A stretch of 64,000 nt of DNA from an uncultured Kiritimatiellota bacterium (GTDB taxonomy: Bacteria > Verrucomicrobiota > Kiritimatiellia > RFP12 > DVOR01). Below the pieces are notes generated by a model, which saw nothing but the letters and a program-made list of their open reading frames with translations, did no database searches and was not told where the DNA came from. Both the position numbers and the translations under genes were made by a program. This document shows positions 42,939 through 51,406 of the stretch, in pieces. Positions within the stretch are counted from its first letter, which is position 1. Each line of letters opens with the position of its first letter. The stretch covers positions 16,965 through 80,964 of the forward strand of contig CALXMV010000007.1 of NCBI GenBank assembly GCA_944389565.1. The letters run 5' to 3'.

Positions 42939-44116
42939 GCGACGAGAGCGCCCCGCCGCCTTTCATCGAGGTCGATTGGTTCAATCGCCATAAGTTCCGA
43001 AAGGTCTGCAGCGGCGATGTCTTCCTCAGCGAGCGCTTGGCCGACGGATCGGTCGTGGCCGTGCTCACCGACGGCCTCGGCTCCGGACAGCAGGCAAACG
43101 TCTGCGCATCGCTCACCGCCACGATGGCGATGGCCTATATGCGCGCCTCGCTGGGGCTTCGCCGCGCCGCGACGCTCATCATGGACGCCCTGCCGCTTTG
43201 CCCCGAGCGGCACATCTCCTACTCCACCTTCACGATGATCCGCGCCGACCCGCACGGCGAGGTGCGCATGATCGAATACGAGAACCCTCCGGCGACCCTC
43301 CTGCGCGGCGATGAGCCTGTCGACATCCCCCGCACGCCCTACACGCTCCCGCGCTGGGAGGGGCGCACGCTCCGCTACGCGACGTTTCGGATGGGGCTCG
43401 GCGACCGTCTCTTCTTCTGCTCCGACGGCATCACCCAGGCCGGGCTCGGCGCTCCGGACACCCCCTTCGGACAAGGCCTCGAACGGGTCGTCCCTTGGCT
43501 CCGGGAGGCCATCCGCATCGCGCCGGAGGTCGGCGCGCACGTGCTCTGCAAAGGCGCCGCCGACCGAGCCACGCGGTTGGACGGCGGCCGCGCGGGCGAC
43601 GACACGACCGCCGCCATGCTCCATTACCGCACGCCGCGCGTCACCCAGATGCTCACCGGGTGCCCCTTCGACAAGACACAGGACGCCGCCTACGCGGCCT
43701 TGGCCACGCGTCCCGGCGTCACCGTCATCGTCTCCGGCGGCTCGACGGCCGACCTCATCGCCCGCGAGCTCGACCGCCCGATCGACACCCCCCTCACGGC
43801 GCTCGACCCGGAGGTGCCCGCGGAATCCGTCATCCCCGGCATCGACCTGGTGACCGAGGGGTGCGTCACGCTCTCCAAGGTCATCGACCTGCTCCGCCAC
43901 CCGGGCCCCGACGCCCGCGTGAACCCCGCCACCAAGATGCGTGACCTGCTCCTCGCCTCCGACCAAATCCGGATCGACGTCGGCACGGCCATCAACCCGG
44001 CCCACCAAGACCCCAACCTGCCCATGTCCCTCGATATCCGCCGCAACATCGTCCGCGAGCTGGCGGACGTCCTGCGCGGACTGTACGTCAAAGACGTCAC
44101 CGTGAAGTTCCACTGA
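42935..44116 (+). CDS. SpoIIE-type PP2C serine/threonine phosphatase
   Basis: This 393-residue protein has an N-terminal PP2C/SpoIIE domain (about residues 1-235) with VVAVLTDGLGSGQQANV as the metal-binding Asp-Gly motif, FFCSDGITQAG and GRAGDDTTAAML as the later Asp motifs. The C-terminal 150 residues are an unassigned alpha/beta domain. PAS-hydrogenase followed by such a phosphatase fits the phosphatase-linked (group C3) arrangement of putative H2-sensing hydrogenases. Its protein target is unknown. Confidence 0.88.
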   Translation: MSDESAPPPFIEVDWFNRHKFRKVCSGDVFLSERLADGSVVAVLTDGLGSGQQANVCASLTATMAMAYMRASLGLRRAATLIMDALPLCPERHISYSTFTMIRADPHGEVRMIEYENPPATLLRGDEPVDIPRTPYTLPRWEGRTLRYATFRMGLGDRLFFCSDGITQAGLGAPDTPFGQGLERVVPWLREAIRIAPEVGAHVLCKGAADRATRLDGGRAGDDTTAAMLHYRTPRVTQMLTGCPFDKTQDAAYAALATRPGVTVIVSGGSTADLIARELDRPIDTPLTALDPEVPAESVIPGIDLVTEGCVTLSKVIDLLRHPGPDARVNPATKMRDLLLASDQIRIDVGTAINPAHQDPNLPMSLDIRRNIVRELADVLRGLYVKDVTVKFH

Positions 44117-44124
44117 GGCTCCCC

Positions 44125-45558
44125 ATGCTTGCCCGCATCCCCGCCACGCTCCTGCTCCTCGCCCTCGCGCTGCCGATCCACGCGGCCGTGCCCGCCTTCA
44201 CGCAAAACATCGCCTGCCCGCCCCTGCGCGTGCGCCTGCCCAAAGACGCGCAGGCCACCCCCACCCCCGCCACGGAGGCTTACCGCGGCGTGATGCAGCA
44301 CCCCGATGGTTCGGTCGTCGAGGTGGACGCCTTCGTCCCCGAACAGCTCTGGCGCAAAGAGCAACGCCTCGGCGCATGGGCCGATGCCGCCGGCAACAAA
44401 TACGAGCTCGTCGCCCCCAAAAGCCTCCTCGGCGGCCCCTTCCCGCAGGCCATCGTCACCCGCGAGGTCTACGACGCCATCCAAGCCAAAGCGCCGGCGC
44501 TGGCCCTGCCCACGATGGGCAAATGGCTCACCGCATGGGTGGGGGCGCCCTGCGGCCGGCCCACCCGCCTCAAACCTCTCGGCGCGGTGGCCAACGCCAT
44601 CTTCGCGGAGGTCGGGAACGCCGCCGCGCTCGTCCTGTGGCTCAAAGCCGAGCCCGACCAACCCTACGCGCTGATCGTCACCCCGGGGCCCAACGCCGAC
44701 CCCGCCGCCAAATGGCGCACCGCGCTCTCGCGCGCCATGCCTGGTTTCGCCCCCATCCGCGGGGGGCTCAGCGGTTCCGCCAAGGAGGCCGGCGGCTGGC
44801 TCACCCTCGACCGCCCTCCCTACCGTCTGCACACCGACCTGCCCCGACGTGACCGCGCGTGGCTCGACACCCTCCTCGCCGACATGGTCGCCATCCGCGA
44901 GGCCTACACCCGCGCGCTTCCGGAACCCTCCGGCGTCAAGATCCCCACCAGCGTCATCCGCGTCTTCGCCGACCCGGAGGACTACCGCGCTTACTCCGGC
45001 GAGGGAATGGAATGGAGCGCCGGCCACTTCTCTTCCGTCCAGCGCGAGCTGGTCGTCATGGGCGACGCCGCCGAGGATTCCAACAAGCGCCGCCGCGACG
45101 AAATCCGCTCCACCACCTTCCACGAAGGCTTCCACCAATATCTCTTCCTCATCACCCCCGCGCTCGCGAACGTCCCGATCTGGTTCAACGAAGGCCACGC
45201 CACCTTCTTCGAGACCTTCCGCGTGCGGAACGGCAAGGCCGCCCCGGGCGAATCGCCCCGCATCGAGGCCGCCCGGCGTGCCATCGGCCTCCGTTCGCCG
45301 GAAGGGCTCGGACGCTTCATGATGCTCTCGCAACCCGAGTTCTACGCTACCTCCATCCAGGAGAACTACGCCGTCGCCTGGTTGCTCGTCCATTGGCTCC
45401 GCACCGAGGCCAAAGCGCCGCTCGACACCGCGCTCAACCGTTACTACGCCCTCCTCTGCGCCGGCAAGAAGCCCGCCGAGGCACAGGCCGAGGTCTTCCC
45501 CCCAGAGACGCTCCGCGCCATCTCCGAAGGCCTGGCGGACTACCTTTCCAAACACTGA
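44125..45558 (+). CDS. secreted zinc metallopeptidase-like protein
   Basis: This 477-residue protein has a signal peptide (about residues 1-21, ending IHA). A C-terminal peptidase-like domain has HEGFHQYL (HExxH) near residue 332 and WFNEGHATFFE about 25 residues later supplying the third ligand, a gluzincin arrangement seen in DUF1570-type proteins. The first 220 residues are unassigned. It begins nine bases after the phosphatase and may be part of the same transcript; a link to H2 sensing is unproven. Confidence 0.75.
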   Translation: MLARIPATLLLLALALPIHAAVPAFTQNIACPPLRVRLPKDAQATPTPATEAYRGVMQHPDGSVVEVDAFVPEQLWRKEQRLGAWADAAGNKYELVAPKSLLGGPFPQAIVTREVYDAIQAKAPALALPTMGKWLTAWVGAPCGRPTRLKPLGAVANAIFAEVGNAAALVLWLKAEPDQPYALIVTPGPNADPAAKWRTALSRAMPGFAPIRGGLSGSAKEAGGWLTLDRPPYRLHTDLPRRDRAWLDTLLADMVAIREAYTRALPEPSGVKIPTSVIRVFADPEDYRAYSGEGMEWSAGHFSSVQRELVVMGDAAEDSNKRRRDEIRSTTFHEGFHQYLFLITPALANVPIWFNEGHATFFETFRVRNGKAAPGESPRIEAARRAIGLRSPEGLGRFMMLSQPEFYATSIQENYAVAWLLVHWLRTEAKAPLDTALNRYYALLCAGKKPAEAQAEVFPPETLRAISEGLADYLSKH

Positions 45559-45625
45559 GCCCCCAAAGCACACGGGGCATCCATGCGGGACGCCCCTCCG
45601 AGGATCCAAGGCCAAGGATGCGCAT

Positions 45626-45683
45626 GGTCCGGGGCGAACCCTTTAGGGTTTCGCCCCAAACCCCTTAGGGTTCCGCCACGGAC
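45626..45683 (-). repeat. intergenic palindromic repeat R3
   Basis: Read on the minus strand, GGGTTTGGGGCGAAACCC then TAAAGGGTTCGCCCC reproduces the core of R2 and R4. Arms GGGGCG and CGCCCC are complementary, and a further GTCCG/CGGAC pair sits outside. It lies in the 163-base gap before the small lipoprotein gene. Confidence 0.7.
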
Positions 45684-45709
45684 AGGGCGCAGAAACGCGG
45701 CGAATTTGC

Positions 45710-45715
45710 TAGAAT
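45710..45715 (+). promoter_or_regulatory. leaderless-type promoter of the small lipoprotein-ribD pair
   Basis: GAATTTGC precedes TAGAAT, six bases before the ATG at 45722, with no ribosome-binding site. Confidence 0.6.
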
Positions 45716-45721
45716 GACGGC

Positions 45722-45883
45722 ATGAAAACGGCACTTTTTCTTCTGGGGCTGGCGACGCTGGCGGTTTGCGGGTGCGTGAACCAAAGCATCGCCGCCCGGC
45801 GCTCGGACATCCCGTGGAACCAACCCTCGAGAGCGGAGGCGACCGGCGCGTTGCCCTCGTCGCTCGTCGACCAATATGAATGA
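45722..45883 (+). CDS. small lipoprotein, 53 residues
   Basis: The ORF starts MKTALFLLGLATLAVCGC, a lipoprotein signal with Cys18 (Val-Cys-Gly-Cys). A short tail of 35 residues has SDIPWNQP and ends DQYE. The SDIPWNxP box resembles tails I have seen on small lipoproteins of PVC bacteria, from memory. It starts from a leaderless promoter and overlaps ribD by eight bases. The signal, promoter and overlap support it as a real gene; function is unknown. Confidence 0.65.
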   Translation: MKTALFLLGLATLAVCGCVNQSIAARRSDIPWNQPSRAEATGALPSSLVDQYE

Positions 45884-46892
45884 GGCCGACGCGCGTTGGC
45901 TGGCACGCGCGGCGGAGCTTGCGGAGGCGCAGGTGGGCCGCACGGCGCCCAACCCCGCCGTCGGCGCCGTCTGCGTGCGCGAGGGGCGCCACCTCGGTGA
46001 GGGCGCGCACCTCCGCGCCGGCACCCCGCACGCCGAGGTCAATTGCCTGAACGCCTGCACGGAAGATCCCGCCGGCGCCACGCTTTACGTGTCGTTGGAG
46101 CCATGCTCGACCACCGGGCGCACGCCGCCATGTTGCGACCTGATCCGTGCCAAGCGCATCGGCCGCGTGGTCATCGGCTGCCTGGACCCCAACCCCCGCC
46201 ATGCCGGTCGGGCCATTCCCCTCCTGCGTGAGGCAGGCATCGCCGTGGAAGTCGCGACGGGGGCCGTCGCGGAACGTTGCCGCCGCCTTATCGCCCCCTT
46301 CGCCAAAGCCGTCACCCTAGGCCTCCCCTATCTGCGCCTGAAACTCGCCCTGACGCTCGATGGCTTCATCGCCGACGCGGCAGGCTCCTCACGGTGGGTC
46401 ACCGGTCCCGAGGCGCGCGACTGGGTGCAACACCTGCGCACCCGCGTGGACGCCGTGATGGTGGGTGCCGGTACCGTCCGCGCCGACCACCCCTCCCTCC
46501 AACCTCACCTCCCCGACGCGCCGCGGAAATGGCGCGTGCTCGTCGATCGCTCCGCCCCGTTTCCCCCGGCAGACCTCGACGACCGGACACTCGTGGCCAC
46601 GCGTGACCTCGGTTACGATGGGCACGACCTCCGTGCCATGCTCCACGCGCTCTGCGCCAAAGGCGTGAACGATGTCCTCTGCGAAGGCGGCGGCCGCCTG
46701 GCCGGCGCACTGTTGGACGCCGGGCTGGTGGACGCGCTCGACCTGATCTACGCCCCGAAAATCCTCGGCCCTTCCGCACGGCCTGGCCTCGCCATCGCCC
46801 CGCGCCCCCTCGCTCACGCCCTCAGCCTTGGCGCCCCCATCGAATGCCGCGCCCTCGGCATGGACACGCTTCTGCGTTTTCGCCTCACCTGA
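45876..46892 (+). CDS. ribD: bifunctional riboflavin deaminase/reductase RibD
   Basis: RibD carries out the second and third steps of riboflavin synthesis. The 338 residues have an N-terminal deaminase with HAEVNCLNA and SLEPCSTTGRTPPCC as zinc ligands. The C-terminal NADPH reductase has KLALTLDGFIADAAGSSRWVTG and LCEGGGRLAGALLDAGLVD. It overlaps the small lipoprotein gene. No other rib genes are in the window. Confidence 0.95.
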   Translation: MNEADARWLARAAELAEAQVGRTAPNPAVGAVCVREGRHLGEGAHLRAGTPHAEVNCLNACTEDPAGATLYVSLEPCSTTGRTPPCCDLIRAKRIGRVVIGCLDPNPRHAGRAIPLLREAGIAVEVATGAVAERCRRLIAPFAKAVTLGLPYLRLKLALTLDGFIADAAGSSRWVTGPEARDWVQHLRTRVDAVMVGAGTVRADHPSLQPHLPDAPRKWRVLVDRSAPFPPADLDDRTLVATRDLGYDGHDLRAMLHALCAKGVNDVLCEGGGRLAGALLDAGLVDALDLIYAPKILGPSARPGLAIAPRPLAHALSLGAPIECRALGMDTLLRFRLT

Positions 46893-46998
46893 GAAGCGAC
46901 TTCCCCTTGGCGTCCCGTCCCCTTCTTTGGGAAACGCGCGGCTTGATTTCGTTCTGTCCGATACCACACATGGGCTTGCGGGGCGGTGGCATGTTTGG

Positions 46999-47004
46999 TA
47001 TGCT
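46999..47004 (+). promoter_or_regulatory. promoter of the debranching enzyme gene
   Basis: TTTGG precedes TATGCT, 28 bases before the ATG at 47033. The leader carries GAGGGAG. Confidence 0.45.
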
Positions 47005-47032
47005 TGCACGCGTACGAGAGGGAGTGAAACCG

Positions 47033-50000
47033 ATGATCAGACAGGAACCTGCCGCCGGCGATGCGATTTTACGTTGGGTCGGGGACATTTTGGAAGTGCA
47101 CGCCCAACGGGAGGGGAAGGGCGCGGGACGCATGGTTTTCCGCACCAACCTTGGGGCGGCATCGGTTCATCAGCGCGAGGTGTTGGCGCACGTGGACGAG
47201 GCCAGGCTGATCAGCGGGGACGATTGGCACGACATCCCGATGGAGGCCTGCGGGCGCGGGGCGTGGCGGGTGCGGATCCCCTTGTTGGAGGTGGGCGTCT
47301 TCGAGGGCAAGGCCTGCTTCATCCCGAACGACACGCCCGTCCCCGAATGGCCCGACGGCACGAACACGAAAATCAAGGTCGCGCCCGCGCACACCGCGGC
47401 GGGGAACATGCTTTACGCGGCCTTCACGCGCCAGTTCGGCGCCGCGATGGCCGCGCCCTTCCGTCCGACGACTTTCGCCGCCGAGGAGGAGACCCTCGAC
47501 CGCGCCGGTTACACGGTCATCCCGCCGAGCGGGACCTTCCGCTCGCTCATCCGTCATCTGGACCACATCTTCGAAGGGTTGGGCTTCCGTGGGTTGCTCC
47601 TCCTGCCGATCCACCCCACGCCGACGACCTTCGCGCGGATGGGACGCTACGGCTCGCCCTTCGCGGGGCTGGACTTCCTCTCGGTGGATCCGGCGTTGGC
47701 GGAGTTCGACACGTCGGCCACGCCGCTTGACCAATTCCGGGAATTGATCGCCGCGACGCACGCGCGCGGCGGCTCGCTCTTCATGGATCTGCCGGCCAAC
47801 CACACCGGCTGGGCCGCGACCTTCCAGATCCACCACCCGGAGTGGTACAAGCGGAACGTCGACGGTTCCTTCCATTCGCCCGGCGCCTGGGGCGTGACCT
47901 GGGAGGATTTGGTGGAGCTGGACTACTCCAATCCGGCGCTCCGCCGCAAGATCGCCGATGTCTTCCTTTACTGGTGCCGCTTGGGCGTGGACGGCTTCCG
48001 TTGCGACGCGGGATACATGATTCCGAAGGCCGCGTGGGATGTCATCGTCGCGTTGGTGCGGCGCGAGTTCCCCGACACCGTCTTCCTGCTCGAGGGGCTT
48101 GGCGGGCCGGTCGCCACCACGCAGGCGCTCATCGGTTCCTCCGGGCTCGATTGGGCTTACTCGGAGGTCTTCCAGACCTATGACAGGAACGCCTTTGAGG
48201 CCATGCTCCCCGGCACGGTCGCCCTCTCGGAGAAGCACGGCCCGCTGATCCATTTCGCCGAGACGCATGACAACAACCGCCTCGCCGCCACCTCCCCCGC
48301 TTGGGCCCGTCACCGGATCGCCCTCTCTGCCATGCTCGCCCAACAGGGTGGCTTCGGCATCACCGCAGGCGTCGAATGGCTCGCCCAAGAGAAAATCGAC
48401 GTCCATGGCTGCGGCGGCCTGAATTGGGGCTCGGCCGATAACGCGTGCCAGCTCATCCGCCGGCTCAACGCCATCCTGCGCTCGCACCCGCTCTTCGGCC
48501 CCGGCACCCATCTGGCGCTCGCCCAGCATGGCGGCGGGAACGTCTTGGCCGCCGTCCGCTCACGTCCCGGGCACGCCCCCCTCCTCATTTTGGCGAACCT
48601 CGACTGCAAACGTCAGCAGACCGTCTCGTTCGACGCCTCGGGTTTTCCCTTCCGCCAAGCCTATGACCTTCTGGAGGGCAAGCCCTGCCCCGTCAACCCC
48701 GCCGGGACGCGACTCGCCGCCGGGCAGGTTCGCTGCCTCTCCCCCAACGCCGGCGACCTCACCGCCACCGAATCCGCCGTCTGCCAGCGCGGTTCCGCGC
48801 CCGTCGCCGGCATGGCGCGCCGCCAACGCCTCGTCATGGCGCTGCGCACGCTCCGCTGGCTGGACGAAAGCGTGGATCTCTACGCCGAGAACCTCGACGC
48901 CTTGGCCAATCGCTTCATCGACGACCCCGTCGGTTTCACCAAACGCCCCGACGGCGGATGCCGCGCCCTCACCCTGCACCTGCCGCAGGATCTGCGCCGC
49001 CAGGTCTGCGTGCCGCCGGGGACCCTCCTTTTCCTCACCGCGGCCACGCCCTTCCACGCGATGCTCGCTGATGCCGACGGCGCCGCGGTCTCCGCGGGGC
49101 GTTCGATCGCCTTGGCCAATGGCGGTCATGGTCTCATGCTTCCCGTCCGCCGCTCCTTCGATGCCTACGTCGGCCCCCAGCGCGCCACCGCGCGCCTCAC
49201 CCTGCATACCGAGCTCCATGCGCCCGAGGGCGTCCGCGAACACATCTCGACCGTCTGGGCGCTCGGCCTGGCAGAGACCTCCGGGCGCGTCAAGCGGCGC
49301 TTCTCCGGATTGGAGGTGAAGGACCTCGGCGACGCCCGGGCGCTCCTCACCAACGGCACCGGCGCGATGGCCCAGATCCGTCTCAAGTGGGGGGACATCC
49401 GCTCGCAATACGACTGCCTCCTCGCCCTCAACCGCCACCCGACCGTCCCCGACGACCGCCAGATCTTCCTCACCCGTTGCCGGGCCTGGATCCTGTGCAA
49501 CGGTTTCTCCGCGCCCTTGGGCGGCCCGTGCCTCGTGCACGTCACCGTCGCCCCGGACGGGACGGCGGCCGAATGGCGCTTTTCCGCGCCTTGCGGCATG
49601 GGCCGGCGCGTCCCCATCATCCTGCGCGTCGCCCTGGAGCCCGGCGCCAATCGCGTCGTCCTGCGCTTCAAGCGCGACCGCAACACCGGCCCCTTCCGTG
49701 ACCCTGCCGTCACCGTCGGCCTCATCCTCAGGCCCGACATCGAATGGCGGAACTTCCACTGCGTCACCAAGGCCTACGCCGGCCCCGAAAAAGCCTGGCC
49801 CGCCGCCGTGACCCATCGCGCCGACGGTTTCGACTTCGCCCCCGAGCCGAACGCCAGACTCGCCGTCACGCTTCATGGCGCCGACTGGAACCCCGACCCC
49901 GAGTGGACCTACAACATCCCCCACCCCGCCGAAGCCGCGCGCGGCCAGGAAGCCGCGGGCGACCTCTGGAGCCCGGGATGGTTCCATGTCGAGCTCGACC

Positions 50001-51286
50001 GCGGCCAAGAGGTCACCCTCGTCGCCGGCGAGCCCTGCCCTGGCATCCCCGCCATCCCCGCCCTCCGCGGTGCGCTCCACGCGAGCCTCCTCTCCCTGCG
50101 CGAGGCCATGACCCTTGCCCTGCGCAATTACATCGTCCGCCGCGACGCCCACAAGACCATCATCGCCGGCTATCCGTGGTTCCTCGATTGGGGCCGCGAC
50201 ACCCTCATCGTCCTGCGCGGCGTCGCCGCCGCCGAGGACTGGGAGACCGTCTTCGACGTGCTGGCCGAGTTCGGGCGTTTCGAGCGCAACGGGACCATCC
50301 CCAACATGATCCGCGGCGAGGACGACGCCAATCGCGAGACGGTCGACGCCCCCCTCTGGCTCGCCGTTTGCGCGGACGACGCCATCGCCGTCCACGGTGC
50401 CGCCAAGGTCCTTGGCCTCAAATGCGGCGACCGCACCCTCCGCGACATCCTCGTCTCCATCGCCGAACACTACATCGCCGGCACCGAGAACGGCATCAAG
50501 GCCGATCCTGAGACCGGCCTCGTCTGGGCTCCCGCGCATTACACCTGGATGGACACGAACTATCCCGCCGGGACCCCCAGAAACGGCTACGCCGTCGAAA
50601 TCCAGGCACTCTGGGTGCGTCTCCTCGACCTCCTCGGCCGAGAGGTCGCCCCGAAATGGAAACGCCTCGCCAACCGCGTCCGCCGCGCCTTCCGCGACAC
50701 CTTCCCCCTCCCCCAAGGCGGGTTGGCCGACTGCCTCTACGCCGAGCAAGGGGTTTCCCCGCGTGACGCTCAGCCCGACGACGCCATCCGCCCCAACCAA
50801 CTCTACGCCATCACACTCGGCCTCCTGCGGGGCGACCGCGCCCTCGCCGAATCCGTCCTGCATGCCACCGAGCGGCTCCTTCTCCCCGGCGCCATCCGCA
50901 CCCTCGCCGACCAACCCGTCCGCCGCCCGCTTCCCATCGTCCGCGACGGCAAACTCCTCAACGACCCGCACAACCCCTACTGGGGCCGCTACGAGGGCGA
51001 CGAGGACACCCGCCGCAAGCCCGCCTACCACAACGGCACCGGTTGGACGCTCCCCTTCCCCCTCTTCGCCGAGGCTGTCTACCTCCTCTACGGCGAACCC
51101 GCCCGCCCCGTCGCCCAAGCCATTCTCGCTTCCGCCGAGATCCTCGTCAACCAGGACTGCGTCACCCAACTGCCGGAATGCGTCATGGGCGACGCCCCCC
51201 ACGAACCCTGTGGCACCGGTGCGCAGGCGTGGGGTGTCTCCGAGCTTCTCCGCGTCCTCTCCCTCCTCGAACGCCCGACCGCCTGA
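47033..51286 (+). CDS. bifunctional glycogen debranching enzyme (GH13-like plus GH133)
   Basis: The 1417 residues join an alpha-amylase-type barrel and an amylo-alpha-1,6-glucosidase domain, as in eukaryotic AGL. The barrel has MDLPANHTG (Asp252), GFRCDAG with nucleophile Asp325, LLEGLG with acid Glu354 and ETHDNNR with Asp413. A central beta-rich region follows. The C-terminal 400 residues have WFLDWGRDTLIVLRG, NMIRGEDDANRETVDAPLW and a final (alpha/alpha)6-like region. It should remove glycogen branches by glucan transfer then 1,6-hydrolysis. The ATG at 47033 is set by GAGGGAG nine bases upstream. Confidence 0.88.
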   Translation: MIRQEPAAGDAILRWVGDILEVHAQREGKGAGRMVFRTNLGAASVHQREVLAHVDEARLISGDDWHDIPMEACGRGAWRVRIPLLEVGVFEGKACFIPNDTPVPEWPDGTNTKIKVAPAHTAAGNMLYAAFTRQFGAAMAAPFRPTTFAAEEETLDRAGYTVIPPSGTFRSLIRHLDHIFEGLGFRGLLLLPIHPTPTTFARMGRYGSPFAGLDFLSVDPALAEFDTSATPLDQFRELIAATHARGGSLFMDLPANHTGWAATFQIHHPEWYKRNVDGSFHSPGAWGVTWEDLVELDYSNPALRRKIADVFLYWCRLGVDGFRCDAGYMIPKAAWDVIVALVRREFPDTVFLLEGLGGPVATTQALIGSSGLDWAYSEVFQTYDRNAFEAMLPGTVALSEKHGPLIHFAETHDNNRLAATSPAWARHRIALSAMLAQQGGFGITAGVEWLAQEKIDVHGCGGLNWGSADNACQLIRRLNAILRSHPLFGPGTHLALAQHGGGNVLAAVRSRPGHAPLLILANLDCKRQQTVSFDASGFPFRQAYDLLEGKPCPVNPAGTRLAAGQVRCLSPNAGDLTATESAVCQRGSAPVAGMARRQRLVMALRTLRWLDESVDLYAENLDALANRFIDDPVGFTKRPDGGCRALTLHLPQDLRRQVCVPPGTLLFLTAATPFHAMLADADGAAVSAGRSIALANGGHGLMLPVRRSFDAYVGPQRATARLTLHTELHAPEGVREHISTVWALGLAETSGRVKRRFSGLEVKDLGDARALLTNGTGAMAQIRLKWGDIRSQYDCLLALNRHPTVPDDRQIFLTRCRAWILCNGFSAPLGGPCLVHVTVAPDGTAAEWRFSAPCGMGRRVPIILRVALEPGANRVVLRFKRDRNTGPFRDPAVTVGLILRPDIEWRNFHCVTKAYAGPEKAWPAAVTHRADGFDFAPEPNARLAVTLHGADWNPDPEWTYNIPHPAEAARGQEAAGDLWSPGWFHVELDRGQEVTLVAGEPCPGIPAIPALRGALHASLLSLREAMTLALRNYIVRRDAHKTIIAGYPWFLDWGRDTLIVLRGVAAAEDWETVFDVLAEFGRFERNGTIPNMIRGEDDANRETVDAPLWLAVCADDAIAVHGAAKVLGLKCGDRTLRDILVSIAEHYIAGTENGIKADPETGLVWAPAHYTWMDTNYPAGTPRNGYAVEIQALWVRLLDLLGREVAPKWKRLANRVRRAFRDTFPLPQGGLADCLYAEQGVSPRDAQPDDAIRPNQLYAITLGLLRGDRALAESVLHATERLLLPGAIRTLADQPVRRPLPIVRDGKLLNDPHNPYWGRYEGDEDTRRKPAYHNGTGWTLPFPLFAEAVYLLYGEPARPVAQAILASAEILVNQDCVTQLPECVMGDAPHEPCGTGAQAWGVSELLRVLSLLERPTA

Positions 51287-51306
51287 CCCCCCCAAAACAA
51301 AGGTGG

Positions 51307-51326
51307 CGCCATCTCCCAGGATGGCG
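51307..51326 (+). terminator. hairpin after the debranching enzyme gene
   Basis: CGCCATC pairs with GATGGCG around a 6-base loop. The following bases are C-rich rather than T-rich, so this is a weak terminator candidate. Confidence 0.3.
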
Positions 51327-51393
51327 TTCGCCCTCCCCCCTCCCAAGCGACCCATCCGCACTCGTTGGCCGTGACGGGCGGAGCGATTTGTGC

Positions 51394-51399
51394 TATAGT
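51394..51399 (+). promoter_or_regulatory. leaderless-type promoter of purD
   Basis: GATTTGTGC precedes TATAGT, seven bases before the ATG at 51407, with no ribosome site. Confidence 0.55.
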
Positions 51400-51406
51400 A
51401 GACGGC

